Assembly (NCBI RefSeq): GCF_000513115.1
Contig: NZ_BAUU01000008.1
Location: 1-64,000 of the forward strand
Length of the DNA stretch: 64,000 nucleotides
Origin: Halalkalibacter hemicellulosilyticusJCM 9152
GTDB lineage: Bacteria; Bacillota; Bacilli; Bacillales; Bacillaceae_D
Direction of reading: 5' to 3'
Made by a program: the position numbers and the translations under genes. Each line of letters begins with the position of its first letter. Positions within the stretch are counted from its first letter, which is position 1. Below are positions 44,572 through 54,403 of the stretch, in pieces. The notes beneath the pieces were generated by a model. The model was given only the letters and a program-made list of their open reading frames with translations, searched no databases and was not told the origin of the DNA.

Positions 44572-45410
44572 ATGAGTACACAACAAAATGTCGGTCAAAG
44601 TGTAATTCGCACAAATAGGAAAGCAGTGTTACCTACTAATTTGATAGCTGCATTAGGAAAGATCGGTTATATTGCAGGAAGTGTCGCTATTTTACTGCTC
44701 ATATGGGAGATCGTTAGCTGGCTGTCGAGTGAGGCTCTTCCACGTCCAGCAACAACGTTAAGTGTGCTTTGGAGCATGGTTTCTAACCCATTTTACGATT
44801 ATGGGCCTAATGATAAAGGGATAGCGATCCAATTTATGGCTTCGTTACAACGAGTATTTGCAGGATTTTTATTAGGGGCTCTTGTGGCGATTCCGCTTGG
44901 GATTGTAATGGGAATGGTTCCTTTTTGCAGACAGTTGTTTGATCCGATCGTTCAAGTACTTAAGCCTGTTTCTCCGTTAGCGTGGTTTCCGATTGGATTA
45001 GCAGCATTTCAATCGGTAGGGCCTGCAACAATCTTCATCATCTTCATTACATCGCTATGGCCAACGGTGGTGAATACGGCATTTGGTGTGTCGGCGATAC
45101 CGAAGGATCATCAAAATGTCGCAGCTGTATTCCGTTTTTCTAAGTGGAAGTATTTAACGAAGGTTTTATTGCCTTATACGTTACCTCACATTTTAACAGG
45201 GTTGCGTCTAAGCCTAGGGATTGCCTGGATGGTTATCGTGGCTGCTGAAATGCTATCTGGTGGTACAGGAATTGGTTTCTTTGTTTGGGATAGCTGGAAC
45301 GCATTAAGCTTGAGCGAGTGATTGCGGCGATTGTGCTAATTGGTCTTGTCGGACTTGTCTTAGATCGTGGGATTCATTACATCGAACAAAAATTCTCATA
45401 CGGGAGGTAA
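44572..45410 (+). pseudogene. nrtB: Nitrate-type ABC permease, frameshifted near the 3' end
   Basis: A membrane permease of the NrtB/SsuC/TauC group with about six helices and the motif LLPYTLPHILTGLRLSLGIAWMVIVAAEML. At about 45296 one base is missing after VWDSWNAL. The normal C-terminus ([34 protein letters not shown]) is in the next frame, ending at 45410. As read, the last helix is lost and the protein stops at 45321. Start is the ATG at 44572 after GGAGGGTGATC; it follows nrtA by five bases. Either an indel error or decay of the operon together with nrtA. Confidence 0.85.
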
Positions 45411-45415
45411 TCATT

Positions 45416-46207
45416 ATGTCTTATTTAAACGTTGAATCGATTACTAAGGTGTTTCCAACGAAAAAAGGCGATTTTCAAGCATTAGACACGGTTCATTTGT
45501 CGGTTGAGAAAGGGGAGTTTGTCTCGTTGATTGGTCATTCTGGTTGTGGGAAGTCAACGGTGTTAAATATTATCGCTGGCTTAGAGACACCAACGACAGG
45601 CCAAATTATACTCGATCATCAAGTAGTGAAAGGACCAGGTCCAGAGCGGGGAGTCGTGTTCCAAAACTATTCCTTACTCCCATGGCTATCTGTCTATGGA
45701 AATGTGTATGAAGTCGTCGATGCAGTGTTTCCATCTTATTCAAAAGCAGAGAAGAAAAGCATTGTAGAGCATTATTTAAGTGTGGTTGGTTTATGGAAGC
45801 ATCGCCACAAGCGACCTGATGAGATATCAGGTGGGATGAAGCAACGAGCAGCGATTGCACGTGCCTTTGCTGTAAGACCTCAAGTGTTACTGCTAGATGA
45901 ACCATTTGGTGCATTAGATGCTTTAACGAGAGCGACATTGCAAGATGAGCTCATTCATTTAATTAAGCCTAAAGAGGAAGAAGGAGCGAAAACCGTCATT
46001 ATGGTGACACATGACATTGATGAAGCCATTTATTTATCAGATCGAGTCGTCGTCATGACGAATGGCCCTGCAGCGACGATTGATACGGTTATTGATATAC
46101 CATTAGAGCGCCCGAGAACACGTAAGGATATTATTCATGAGAAGAAGTACAACGAATTAAAGGAAGAGCTGCTTGAATATTTACATGGCAGTCCAGCTCA
46201 TGTGTAG
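45416..46207 (+). CDS. nrtC: Nitrate/sulphonate-type ABC transporter ATPase
   Basis: A 263-residue ATPase: Walker A GHSGCGKST, Q-loop VVFQNYSLLPWLSVYGNV, signature ISGGMKQRAAIARA, Walker B VLLLDEPFGALD, switch His VTHDIDEA. The C-terminal IDIPLERPRTRKDI is typical of the NrtD/SsuB group. It powers the nrtA/nrtB importer encoded just before. Intact, although both partner genes are frameshifted. The ribosome site CGGGAGG lies in the nrtB stop region. Confidence 0.88.
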   Translation: MSYLNVESITKVFPTKKGDFQALDTVHLSVEKGEFVSLIGHSGCGKSTVLNIIAGLETPTTGQIILDHQVVKGPGPERGVVFQNYSLLPWLSVYGNVYEVVDAVFPSYSKAEKKSIVEHYLSVVGLWKHRHKRPDEISGGMKQRAAIARAFAVRPQVLLLDEPFGALDALTRATLQDELIHLIKPKEEEGAKTVIMVTHDIDEAIYLSDRVVVMTNGPAATIDTVIDIPLERPRTRKDIIHEKKYNELKEELLEYLHGSPAHV

Positions 46208-46325
46208 AACGTAAGCGGGCATAAAAAAAGGTTAATGATAAACGTCTTAGTGCACTAAGGACACAGAAAATATTAAACTACAAGCCTTTTCAGTATTCAT
46301 ATGAAACTAGTAGGGGGGATTTTAA

Positions 46326-46502
46326 GTGGGAATTGGATCAATTGGTATACCAGGGTTAATTTTAATATTAATAATAGCACTTGTCATATTCGGACCGAAG
46401 AAACTACCGGAAATCGGAAATGCATTTGGACGTACGTTACAGGAGTTTAAAAAAGGGACAAAGGAATTAACGGATAGCTTTGAAGATCAGTCAAAAAAAT
46501 AA
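46326..46502 (+). CDS. tatA: Twin-arginine translocase subunit TatA
   Basis: A 58-residue membrane protein starting at GTG after TAGGGGGGA. One N-terminal helix ([17 protein letters not shown]) is followed by the hinge [22 protein letters not shown] and a charged tail: the complete TatA pattern. TatA rings form the pore for folded proteins. It lies 120 bases after the transporter ATPase and 33 before tatC. A palindrome, CTTAGTGCACTAAG, lies at 46246-46259 in the gap. Its likely local cargo is the Tat-signal NrtA lipoprotein. Confidence 0.93.
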   Translation: MGIGSIGIPGLILILIIALVIFGPKKLPEIGNAFGRTLQEFKKGTKELTDSFEDQSKK

Positions 46503-46535
46503 TGAACAAGATCGGGAGATTGGAGGTGGTGAGTC

Positions 46536-47243
46536 ATGGAATATGCTGAGTCAATGCCAATTGTTGATCACCTAGAGGAATTACGAAGGCGAATTATTGC
46601 GATAGGGATTGCATTTGTTTCGGTATTTTTATTATCATTCTTTTTTGTTCAAGATATTTATTTTTACTTGATTAAGGATCTTGAAGGGAAGTTAACGATA
46701 TTAAGCCCAATAGATGTGCTGTGGGCCTATGTGATGATTGCCACCGTAGTGACATTAACAGTAATAGTTCCTTTTATTGGTTATCATATTTGGCGTTATG
46801 TAGCTCCTGGAATGAGCGAGAAGGAAAAGTCAGCTGGCATTATGTATATTCCGGCTTTTTTCTTCCTATTTATTTTAGGATTACTGTTTGGTTTTTACGT
46901 TATTTTTCCAACAGTGATGTCCTTTTTCACGTCGGTAGCAGACGGACAATTTGAAGTGATGTATACGGTAGATCGCTATTTTAAATTCATGTTTTCTTTA
47001 ACTGTGCCACTAGCCCTTTTATTTGAATTACCGGTTGTTGTCTTATTCTTAACGAAAATAGGGATGATCAGTCCAGCGTTTCTTGTGAAAAATCGTAAGT
47101 ATGCCTATTTTATTTTAATTTGTTTATCGGTTCTTGTGTCACCGCCAGATTTTCTATCAGATGTGTTAGTTATTATTCCTCTTCTCATATTATATGAAGT
47201 GAGTGTAACGATCTCACGATTTGTGTATCGTAAAGGAAATTAA
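46536..47243 (+). CDS. tatC: Twin-arginine translocase subunit TatC
   Basis: A 235-residue protein with six membrane helices. The N-terminal PIVDHLEELRRRIIAIGIAF motif forms the signal-peptide receptor; FWRYVAPGMSEKEK-like HIWRYVAPGMSEKE and VLVSPPDFLSDVLVIIPLLILYEVSV are also conserved. With TatA it forms a minimal TatAC system as in Bacillus TatAyCy or TatAdCd. ATG after GGAGGTGG. A terminator follows. Confidence 0.95.
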   Translation: MEYAESMPIVDHLEELRRRIIAIGIAFVSVFLLSFFFVQDIYFYLIKDLEGKLTILSPIDVLWAYVMIATVVTLTVIVPFIGYHIWRYVAPGMSEKEKSAGIMYIPAFFFLFILGLLFGFYVIFPTVMSFFTSVADGQFEVMYTVDRYFKFMFSLTVPLALLFELPVVVLFLTKIGMISPAFLVKNRKYAYFILICLSVLVSPPDFLSDVLVIIPLLILYEVSVTISRFVYRKGN

Positions 47244-47261
47244 GCGATAAATTGAAAAGAG

Positions 47262-47312
47262 TGGAGATGTCATAGAGAAGGTATACGCTACCGTCTGAGG
47301 CATCTCTTTATT
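47262..47312 (+). terminator. Terminator of the tat operon
   Basis: GAGATGTC pairs loosely with GAGGCATCTC across a long imperfect stem, then TTTATTTGC. Confidence 0.5.
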
Positions 47313-47404
47313 TGCTTTTCGTAAGAAAGCAGGAAACGGTCTCCTTTAAGTAGAATGAGTAAAATATGTTATAATCTAAATTACTACAAATGGGGGGAAC
47401 GTTC

Positions 47405-48958
47405 ATGCAAGATCTTTATCGTGTCCTAATAGTAGATGATGAGCCGCTTATTAGACAAGGGATTAAGCATTATTTGGACTGGGAAAAGGCCGGCTTTGAA
47501 ATTGTTGGTGAAGCTTCAAATGGACAAGAAGCGTTAGCTCTTATTCCTCGATGTCAGCCCCACATTATGTTGACAGATATGGTTATGCCGATAATGGATG
47601 GAGAAGTATTAACGAAGGAAATGAAGCAACATTATCCGGATATCCAAGTTGTTATTTTAAGTAGCTTTGGAGAGTATGATTATGTTCGTTCGGCTTTTCA
47701 TCATGGTGCCATTGATTATATTCTTAAACCGAAATTGAATGCTAAGGATTTACATGATGTATTACGTAAAGCCGCTAAGCATATACCAAAAGGGTTAAAG
47801 CACGAAGAGACTTATGAGAAAGCTGTCTCATCTAAGTCTACTCAAATAGAAAAGGTAATAGATGGGTATAGTTCGAAGGAAGATATTGACCAATTATGTG
47901 AGGTTTTCACGTATCCATATTTTTGTTTAATAGGTGTAGTGAGCAGAAATGAAAGCGATGACATTAATAAGGTAGAATGTGCAGAAAGGTTATTGGCCCC
48001 TTTTTATAAAGAGCATGAAGATCAAGTCCGATACACGTGGATTAAAGAAGATCAACATACTGCTATGGCGATTATAAATTTGAATAATCTTGAACTATAT
48101 GAACGTTTGAAAAATGTATGTCAGGTAGAAGCTCAAATATCTTTTATAATGACATCATGTTTTGAACAATTAGAGCAGTTACGTCGTATTTATTTGGAAG
48201 AATGGAAAGAGTTGACCCAGCTTCCGTTTTATTTTTCTGAGCAGTCATTAATTTGCAGTGAGGATGCTTCTTGTACAGAGAAGGAGGAATCTTTTAATTT
48301 AGATTGGTTTACAGATGAATTGAAGAACGGACATTACGATCTTGCCTTTCAATATTTACGACAATACAGCTATAGCTTAGTACAGTCGGCTCGTTTAAGT
48401 GTGAATGAGTTTAGAAGCTTCTTCAATCATATTTTTTTTACGGTGACGATTCTTTTAAGTAATCATGGTTATGAGAGATCGAAGTTAGAGCAGGTTAAGT
48501 TCTCGTATGTATCGAAAGTTAGTGCAGCGTTAAGTGCTCATGAAGTCATTGAATATATGGAAAGATTTATAGAAGAGATGAACGATACTGTTAATCAAGT
48601 AAATGTGAAGGGAAATGAAGATAGTATACAGCAAGTGATCGAGTACATCTCTACTCATTATCATGAGCCTATTAGTTTGAATGTTGTTGCAGAAATGTTC
48701 CATTTTAATGCTTCGTATTTATCAACACAGTTCTCTCATCATATGAAAGTAGGATTTAATGAATATGTAAATCGAATACGGATTGAGTACGCTTGTAAGC
48801 AATTAACGGAAGGAAAGCGCCCTATCGCTGAAATTGGCGAGGTTGTCGGTTATTCGGACCATAGTTACTTCTGCAAAGTATTTAAGAAATTAAAGGGGGT
48901 TTCACCAAGCTACTATCGACGACAGCAAAAGAAGGGTCAACTAAGAGAGTTGGGGTAA
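47405..48958 (+). CDS. Response regulator with AraC output (YesN-like)
   Basis: 517 residues. The receiver at 1-120 has the acidic pair in IVDDEP, phosphorylation Asp in LTDMVMPIMDG, and Lys in YILKPKLNA. A long linker domain (about 150-400) follows. The C-terminal AraC double helix-turn-helix is ISLNVVAEMFHFNASYLSTQF and IAEIGEVVGYSDHSYFCKVFKKLKGVSPSYYRR. Start is ATG at 47405 after GGGGGGAAC; an ATG five codons earlier is in frame but lies in the ribosome site. It pairs with the YesM-like kinase three bases downstream and probably activates the sugar ABC operon at 50993. Confidence 0.92.
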   Translation: MQDLYRVLIVDDEPLIRQGIKHYLDWEKAGFEIVGEASNGQEALALIPRCQPHIMLTDMVMPIMDGEVLTKEMKQHYPDIQVVILSSFGEYDYVRSAFHHGAIDYILKPKLNAKDLHDVLRKAAKHIPKGLKHEETYEKAVSSKSTQIEKVIDGYSSKEDIDQLCEVFTYPYFCLIGVVSRNESDDINKVECAERLLAPFYKEHEDQVRYTWIKEDQHTAMAIINLNNLELYERLKNVCQVEAQISFIMTSCFEQLEQLRRIYLEEWKELTQLPFYFSEQSLICSEDASCTEKEESFNLDWFTDELKNGHYDLAFQYLRQYSYSLVQSARLSVNEFRSFFNHIFFTVTILLSNHGYERSKLEQVKFSYVSKVSAALSAHEVIEYMERFIEEMNDTVNQVNVKGNEDSIQQVIEYISTHYHEPISLNVVAEMFHFNASYLSTQFSHHMKVGFNEYVNRIRIEYACKQLTEGKRPIAEIGEVVGYSDHSYFCKVFKKLKGVSPSYYRRQQKKGQLRELG

Positions 48959-48961
48959 GCA

Positions 48962-50707
48962 ATGATTCCTAAACGATTTCAGCATAGAAGCTTATTTATT
49001 AAACTATTTGTTATTACGGTGTTATTGATGATTATCGTTTCAACTTCTATTACGTGGACGACGATTCGCATGTCAGAACGTTTTTTTATTAATACATTTA
49101 GTATTACGAATTCACAAATATTAAAGCAAGTTGAAGGCTCGATTGATACGTTTCATTATTCTTTAGTAATGGCTTCCAATCAGCTCATTCAAAATAATGA
49201 GGTGAAAAATTATTTAACAAAGGAATACTCGAGCCTGGATTTGTTGAATTCCTATTATTATATGGACCAAGAAATTGAGAGAACGAAACGTTTTTTTAGT
49301 GCCCATGATATCGGTGTTCTCATCGCAGGAAAAAACGGTCAAGTGTATACATCTGAACGCTCACAATGGCCGATTTCAGATCAGGAGCTTTATGCAAGTG
49401 ATATTACGAAACTATCGATGCTCTATCCGAGAAAAATGCTCTATCAAGTGGATCCTTCAGCGAGAGTGCCGATTATCGTTATTTCAAGAGCTTTCTTAGA
49501 TCGGACGAATGATTCAACGTATGGGGTCATGTACTTTACGATACGAGAAGCTGACTTTCAGCCTTTCTATGAAAGCTACACTTCACCTGGAAATGATATA
49601 TTGCTAATGAATCAAGCGGGTGAAGTCGTTTCTAGTAATCGCCATGATCTGATTGGGAAGCAAAATTGGTCCTTGTTGCAATATGCAAATGAGCTAGCTG
49701 ATCGTCGTCTTGACTATTTGACGACGACGATTGATCAAGAAGATCATATTATCTTCTCTACGTATATCCCTTCTATTGATTTGTATTTAATTAACATGTT
49801 GAATAAAGATGTTGCCTTTGCCGATTTAATTGATACAAGGGCGATATTTCTATTATGTATGCTCATTACATTTGTAGCTGTCATTATTGTGTTCCTCGTA
49901 TCACAACGGTTGACGAATTCGATTGCAACATTAGTTCGCCAAATAGACCATGTTTCTGAAAATCAATTCGATCATTATATGACGTTACAAGATACGTATG
50001 AAACGAAGAAGATTGGTCAGGCCTTTAATCGCATGTTGGATGAGCTTCACATGTATGTGGAAAAGGTGGTGGAAAGTGAAAAGCAGAAACGTCAAGCGGA
50101 GTTCGCTGCATTACAGCAACAAATTAATCCCCATTTTCTCTATAACACATTAACTTCCGTACAATTTCTTGTTCAGCAAGGAAGTAAAGAAGAGGCTGTT
50201 GATACCGTTCGTTCGTTAATTTCACTTTTACAAAGTACATTAAGTAATGGTGATGAGATGATTACAGTGAAGCAGGAAGTTGAGAATTTAAAGCATTATG
50301 TGTTCATTCAGCAGAAGCGTTATGGTGATCGAATACATGTTGATTATTTTGTAGAAGAGAGTTGCACAAATATCCTTATACCTAAATTAATTTTGCAGCC
50401 TTTTGTAGAGAATGCTTTTTTTCATGCGTTCAATGAACAGGAAACGGGATTTATCCACATCTATACATGGTTAGATGATCACAGACTTGTATGTGAAATT
50501 GTCGATAATGGTAAAGGGATGGAGTTGAAGAAGCCTATAGAAGAAGGACAACGTAAAAGTTCATCGTTCTTTAAAGGAATTGGTATAAAGAATGTCGATG
50601 AACGTATTCAATTTTTGTATGGAGAGTCATATCGTGTGCTCGTGCAAAGTGAACTTCAACAAGGTACAAGAGTACGCTTGACCCTTTCTGTTAAAGGAAG
50701 GCGCTGA
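48962..50707 (+). CDS. Sensor histidine kinase (YesM-like)
   Basis: 581 residues. A membrane helix at about 12-35, an extracellular sensor domain (about 36-295), a second helix (about 296-318), HAMP, then the His_kinase domain with FAALQQQINPHFLYNTLTSVQFL (the phosphorylated His) and HATPase with FVENAFFHAF, DNGKGM and GIGIKNVDERI. Type: LytS/YesM group, typical sensors for extracellular carbohydrates in bacilli. Partner is the upstream response regulator; the sugar transporter follows 290 bases on. Confidence 0.92.
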   Translation: MIPKRFQHRSLFIKLFVITVLLMIIVSTSITWTTIRMSERFFINTFSITNSQILKQVEGSIDTFHYSLVMASNQLIQNNEVKNYLTKEYSSLDLLNSYYYMDQEIERTKRFFSAHDIGVLIAGKNGQVYTSERSQWPISDQELYASDITKLSMLYPRKMLYQVDPSARVPIIVISRAFLDRTNDSTYGVMYFTIREADFQPFYESYTSPGNDILLMNQAGEVVSSNRHDLIGKQNWSLLQYANELADRRLDYLTTTIDQEDHIIFSTYIPSIDLYLINMLNKDVAFADLIDTRAIFLLCMLITFVAVIIVFLVSQRLTNSIATLVRQIDHVSENQFDHYMTLQDTYETKKIGQAFNRMLDELHMYVEKVVESEKQKRQAEFAALQQQINPHFLYNTLTSVQFLVQQGSKEEAVDTVRSLISLLQSTLSNGDEMITVKQEVENLKHYVFIQQKRYGDRIHVDYFVEESCTNILIPKLILQPFVENAFFHAFNEQETGFIHIYTWLDDHRLVCEIVDNGKGMELKKPIEEGQRKSSSFFKGIGIKNVDERIQFLYGESYRVLVQSELQQGTRVRLTLSVKGRR

Positions 50708-50956
50708 AACAATTCGGTTTTTAACCTTTCCGTTTCCTTAATAAGGAGGGGAATTATGGAGGCACTGAAAAATAACTGCTTGGTATTTGCTTCAGTGTCT
50801 TTACGTGTGGATATACTCTAAAAGGGTTAACAAAGAAATATCCTAATTTCCAAAGAAAGTACTAGTCGACGTTGTGTGAAAACGATAAAAAGTCCAAATA
50901 TAACTAGAAATCTTCCTAACAGTATAAGTAGGTAAGGTGTTAAAATTTTAATATAA

Positions 50957-50970
50957 GTAAGCGCTTACAA
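50957..50970 (+). promoter_or_regulatory. cre-like box before the second sugar ABC operon
   Basis: AGTAAGCGCTTACA matches TGWAANCGNTNWCA at 13 of 14 positions and contains the palindrome GTAAGCGCTTAC. It lies 23 bases before the binding protein ATG, fitting CcpA repression. The rest of 50708-50992 shows a hairpin-like CACTGAAAAATAAC / GCTTCAGTG at 50763-50799 and no gene. Confidence 0.75.
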
Positions 50971-50992
50971 TTAAAAGACAGGGGGATTTAAA

Positions 50993-52321
50993 ATGAAAAA
51001 ATGGTTGATTGCGATCTTAATGGTAGCTCTTTTCGTGTTAGTGGCTTGCTCTGACTCTACTGAAGAGTCATCTACAGAGAACGGATCAGATTCAGATGAT
51101 ACAGAAGATGTAACAGAAGGGGCTAGTGGAGAAGGAAAGGTTACGGTATGGGCTTGGGATATGAACTTTAATATTAAAGCACTAGAAATCGCCAAAGAGC
51201 ATTATCAAGCGATCAATCCAAATGTTGAATTCGAAATTATTGAAAATGCTCAAGATGATATTGTACAAAGGTTAAATACGAGCTTGAGCTCTGGTACAAC
51301 AAGAGGTTTACCAAATATTGTTTTAATAGAAGATTATCGTGCTCAAAGCTTTTTAAATGCTTATCCAGATTCTTTTCACCCAATTACGGGAGCGTTTAAC
51401 GCAGATGACTTTGCTCCTTATAAATTAGCACCGACAAGCTTTGGTGGAGAGAATTATGGCCTTCCATTTGATACAGGCGTAACGGGCTTATTCGTTCGAA
51501 CTGATTATTTAGAGGAAGCAGGCTATACAGCAGATGACTTATCAAATATTGATTGGCACGAATATATCGAGATAGGTAAGGATGTGTATGAAGCGACAGG
51601 CAAGAAGATGATTACCACTGATCCTAGTGATTTAGGTCTTATTCGTACGATGATTCAATCGGCAGGGTCATGGTATATGGAAGACGATGGGGTTACACCA
51701 AATTTAGCGAACAATGAAGCATTGAAAGCGTCCTTTGAAGTGTATAAAGAAATGGTTGAAGCGGATATTATGGGCTTTCATTCAGACTGGAGCCAGTTCT
51801 TACAAGGCTTCAATAGTGGAGACGTTGCGACTGTGCAAACAGGAAATTGGATTAGTCCTTCAATCAGGGCAGAAGATTCTCATGCTGGCTTATGGAAAGT
51901 CGTTGAACAACCGAGACTAAGTGGAGTTGAGGGAGCAGTAAATGCCTCAAACTTAGGGGGATCGTCATGGTATGTGATTGATATCGATGGGAAAGAAGAT
52001 GCCGTTGATTTCTTAGCACAAACGTTTGGTTCGAATGTTGATTTTTACCAAGATTTAGTTACTGAAATTGGTGCAATCGGGACATATTCACCTGCAGCAG
52101 AAGGAGACGCGTATCAATTAGAAGATGATTTCTTCCAAGGTCAAAGTATTATTGCGACTTTCTCAGAATGGGCCGAGGATATTCCGCAAATTAACTATGG
52201 GATGCATACGTATGCGATTGACGACATTCTAGTCGTGGAAATGCAAAACTATTTAAATGGAAAGGATTTAGATGATGCGTTAGCAGATGCACAAGCACAA
52301 GCGGAAGCTTCATTAAATTAA
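50993..52321 (+). CDS. Sugar ABC transporter substrate-binding lipoprotein
   Basis: 442 residues. The signal peptide has lipobox LVAC (Cys19), followed by an acidic Ser/Thr/Glu linker and VTVWAWDMNFNIKALEIAKEHYQ, as in family 1 binding proteins. GSSWYVIDIDGKEDAVDFL is typical. Its cargo is not evident; the YesMN-type control and cre suggest an oligosaccharide, perhaps plant-derived. ATG after GGGGGATTT. It is the first gene of an operon with two permeases, preceded by the two-component genes. Confidence 0.9.
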   Translation: MKKWLIAILMVALFVLVACSDSTEESSTENGSDSDDTEDVTEGASGEGKVTVWAWDMNFNIKALEIAKEHYQAINPNVEFEIIENAQDDIVQRLNTSLSSGTTRGLPNIVLIEDYRAQSFLNAYPDSFHPITGAFNADDFAPYKLAPTSFGGENYGLPFDTGVTGLFVRTDYLEEAGYTADDLSNIDWHEYIEIGKDVYEATGKKMITTDPSDLGLIRTMIQSAGSWYMEDDGVTPNLANNEALKASFEVYKEMVEADIMGFHSDWSQFLQGFNSGDVATVQTGNWISPSIRAEDSHAGLWKVVEQPRLSGVEGAVNASNLGGSSWYVIDIDGKEDAVDFLAQTFGSNVDFYQDLVTEIGAIGTYSPAAEGDAYQLEDDFFQGQSIIATFSEWAEDIPQINYGMHTYAIDDILVVEMQNYLNGKDLDDALADAQAQAEASLN

Positions 52322-52338
52322 ACAAGGGAGAGTGTGGA

Positions 52339-52373
52339 TGTCCTAAAAGGTGAAAAGTATCCCCTTTAGGACA
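52339..52373 (+). terminator. Stem-loop between binding protein and permease genes
   Basis: TGTCCTAAAAGG and CCCTTTAGGACA form the stem. As at 12782, it probably sets the excess of binding protein over permease. Confidence 0.7.
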
Positions 52374-52423
52374 TTCACTACATCTAACGCTTTTTTTCTT
52401 AAATTAAGAGAGGGGTGGGGAAA

Positions 52424-53356
52424 GTGTTAACTGCCAAGCAAGAAAACCAACCAACTCAGCTTAAGCCGAAGCGACCATTAACTCGGTTACGTATTAAAAA
52501 ATCGATGATTGGATGGTCTTTTATCATTTTATCTGTTTTCATGATCGGGCTTTTTTATTTTTATCCAATGCTACGAGCGTTCATCTTATCCTTTCAATCA
52601 GGATCAGGGAATAACTTAGAATTTATTGGATTTGCTAATTATACGAGACTGTTTTCAGATCCTGTTTTTATAACCGCCGTACAGAATACGGTACTTTATT
52701 TTCTTATTCAAGTACCAGTGATGTTAATTCTTGCGTTATTTTTTTCAGTGCTACTCAATGATCGAACGTTAAAAGGGAGAGGATTCTTTCGGATTGCGAT
52801 CTTTCTTCCTTGTGTAACATCGTTAGTGGCGTATTCTGTTGTATTTAAGTATATGTTTGGTGCAGATGGGTTCATTAATGTGATGCTTCTAAATTTTTCA
52901 TTAATCTCAGAGCCCATTCAATGGCTCACGAATTCGTTTTGGGCGAAAGTAACGATTATTATTGCGATTACGTGGAGATGGACAGGATATAACATGATCT
53001 TTTATTTGTCGGCGCTGCAAAATATTGACCCAGCTATTTATGAAGCTGCACGGATCGATGGAGCATCGTCATTTACCCAATTTTTCCGAATTACGGTGCC
53101 AATGTTAAAACCGATAATTTTATTTACATCGATTATGTCGACGATTGGAACATTACAATTATTTGATGAGGTGATGAATATAACGGGTGGTGGTCCAGGT
53201 AATGCGACGATTACCATTTCGCAATATATTTATAACATTTCATTCAAATACACTCCTGACTTTGGCTATGCTGCAACTGTTTCGTATGCGATCGTAGTGA
53301 TGGTTGTGTTCTTTTCCATTATTCAGTTTAAAGTAGCAGGTGATAAAAATGCGTAA
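52424..53356 (+). CDS. Sugar ABC transporter permease (LacF/MalF-like)
   Basis: 310 residues, six helices, a basic N-terminal tail (RPLTRLRIKKSMIGW) and the EAA motif YEAARIDGASSFTQFFRITVPMLKP. GGGPGNATIT is a common CUT1 marker. GTG at 52424 has GAGGGGTGGGG upstream; GTG at 52415 lies inside that site. The gene overlaps the next permease by 8 bases. Confidence 0.9.
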   Translation: MLTAKQENQPTQLKPKRPLTRLRIKKSMIGWSFIILSVFMIGLFYFYPMLRAFILSFQSGSGNNLEFIGFANYTRLFSDPVFITAVQNTVLYFLIQVPVMLILALFFSVLLNDRTLKGRGFFRIAIFLPCVTSLVAYSVVFKYMFGADGFINVMLLNFSLISEPIQWLTNSFWAKVTIIIAITWRWTGYNMIFYLSALQNIDPAIYEAARIDGASSFTQFFRITVPMLKPIILFTSIMSTIGTLQLFDEVMNITGGGPGNATITISQYIYNISFKYTPDFGYAATVSYAIVVMVVFFSIIQFKVAGDKNA

Positions 53357-54173
53357 CGTTAAACGGATTTTCACATATTTATTTTTGTCAGTGGCCGCCC
53401 TTATTTCGATCCTTCCGTTTCTTTGGATGGTTGTTAGTTCAACGAATCGTTCTGTAGATGTGACAGGTGGTCGATTACTACCGGGAACACATTTATTTGA
53501 AAATATCCGTAATTTATTTGCGACTGTTGATATTGTGCAAGCTCTTTGGAATTCAACACTTATTGCTGTTGGAACAACTGTCCTAGCCCTATTGATAGGT
53601 TCATTAGCAGGATATGGATTTGAAATTTATCGAAGTCGAACAAAGGATATTGTTTTTTCGATTTTATTATTATCAATGATGATTCCTTTTGCCGCGTTAA
53701 TGGTTCCATTGTTTCGTTTGTTTGGAACGATTTCACATATTATTCCGGCGATTGGCATTGATACACTTGCAGCAGCAGCTCTTCCGACCATTACAACAGC
53801 CTTTCTTATTTTTCTATTTAGACAAAATACAAAGTTCTTTCCGAAAGATATATTGGAAGCTGCTAGAATTGATGGTGTATCAGAGATTGGAATCTTTTTT
53901 CGAATTTACATGCCAACGATGAAAGCAACGTATGCAGCAGCAGCCATAATTACGTTTATGAATAGCTGGAATAACTACCTATGGCCGTTAGTTGTATTGC
54001 AATCTCAGGATCGGCAAACGATTCCATTACTAATTTCAACATTAGGTTCAAGCTATTCTCCTGATTATGGTTTAATCATGACTGCGATTGTCATAGCAAC
54101 GCTACCTACGGCGGTTATTTTCTTTTTGATGCAACGACATTTTGTAGCGGGAATGCTTGGTTCAATCAAATAG
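53349..54173 (+). CDS. Sugar ABC transporter permease (LacG/MalG-like)
   Basis: 275-residue frame whose last codon is the stop: 274 residues, six helices, EAA motif ILEAARIDGVSEIGIFFRIYMPTMK, and GSIK at the end. The ATG at 53349 lies within the end of the preceding permease, with AGGTGATA as ribosome site; translation is coupled. No ATPase gene follows, so an MsmX-type shared ATPase is needed. Confidence 0.9.
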   Translation: MRNVKRIFTYLFLSVAALISILPFLWMVVSSTNRSVDVTGGRLLPGTHLFENIRNLFATVDIVQALWNSTLIAVGTTVLALLIGSLAGYGFEIYRSRTKDIVFSILLLSMMIPFAALMVPLFRLFGTISHIIPAIGIDTLAAAALPTITTAFLIFLFRQNTKFFPKDILEAARIDGVSEIGIFFRIYMPTMKATYAAAAIITFMNSWNNYLWPLVVLQSQDRQTIPLLISTLGSSYSPDYGLIMTAIVIATLPTAVIFFLMQRHFVAGMLGSIK

Positions 54174-54200
54174 TTGTAAATTCTCTTTTATTAATTCATC

Positions 54201-54245
54201 CCGTATGTAAGGAACGAATGAAATCCTTACATGCGGTTTTTTTAT
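54201..54245 (+). terminator. Terminator of the second sugar ABC operon
   Basis: CCGTATGTAAGG pairs with CCTTACATGCGG (one G-U), then TTTTTTTATT. Confidence 0.9.
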
Positions 54246-54403
54246 TGTTTAAAAAATGAACAACTTCGAATAAAGATAGTATTTGTCATTTTGTTGCGAA
54301 TATCATAGAATAATAGTTATACATGGAATGATATGGAATTTTATAAGGTTTTACGGACTAGAACTTTAGATTCATATGTATGTTAGGGGGTCATTTTTTT
54401 GTG

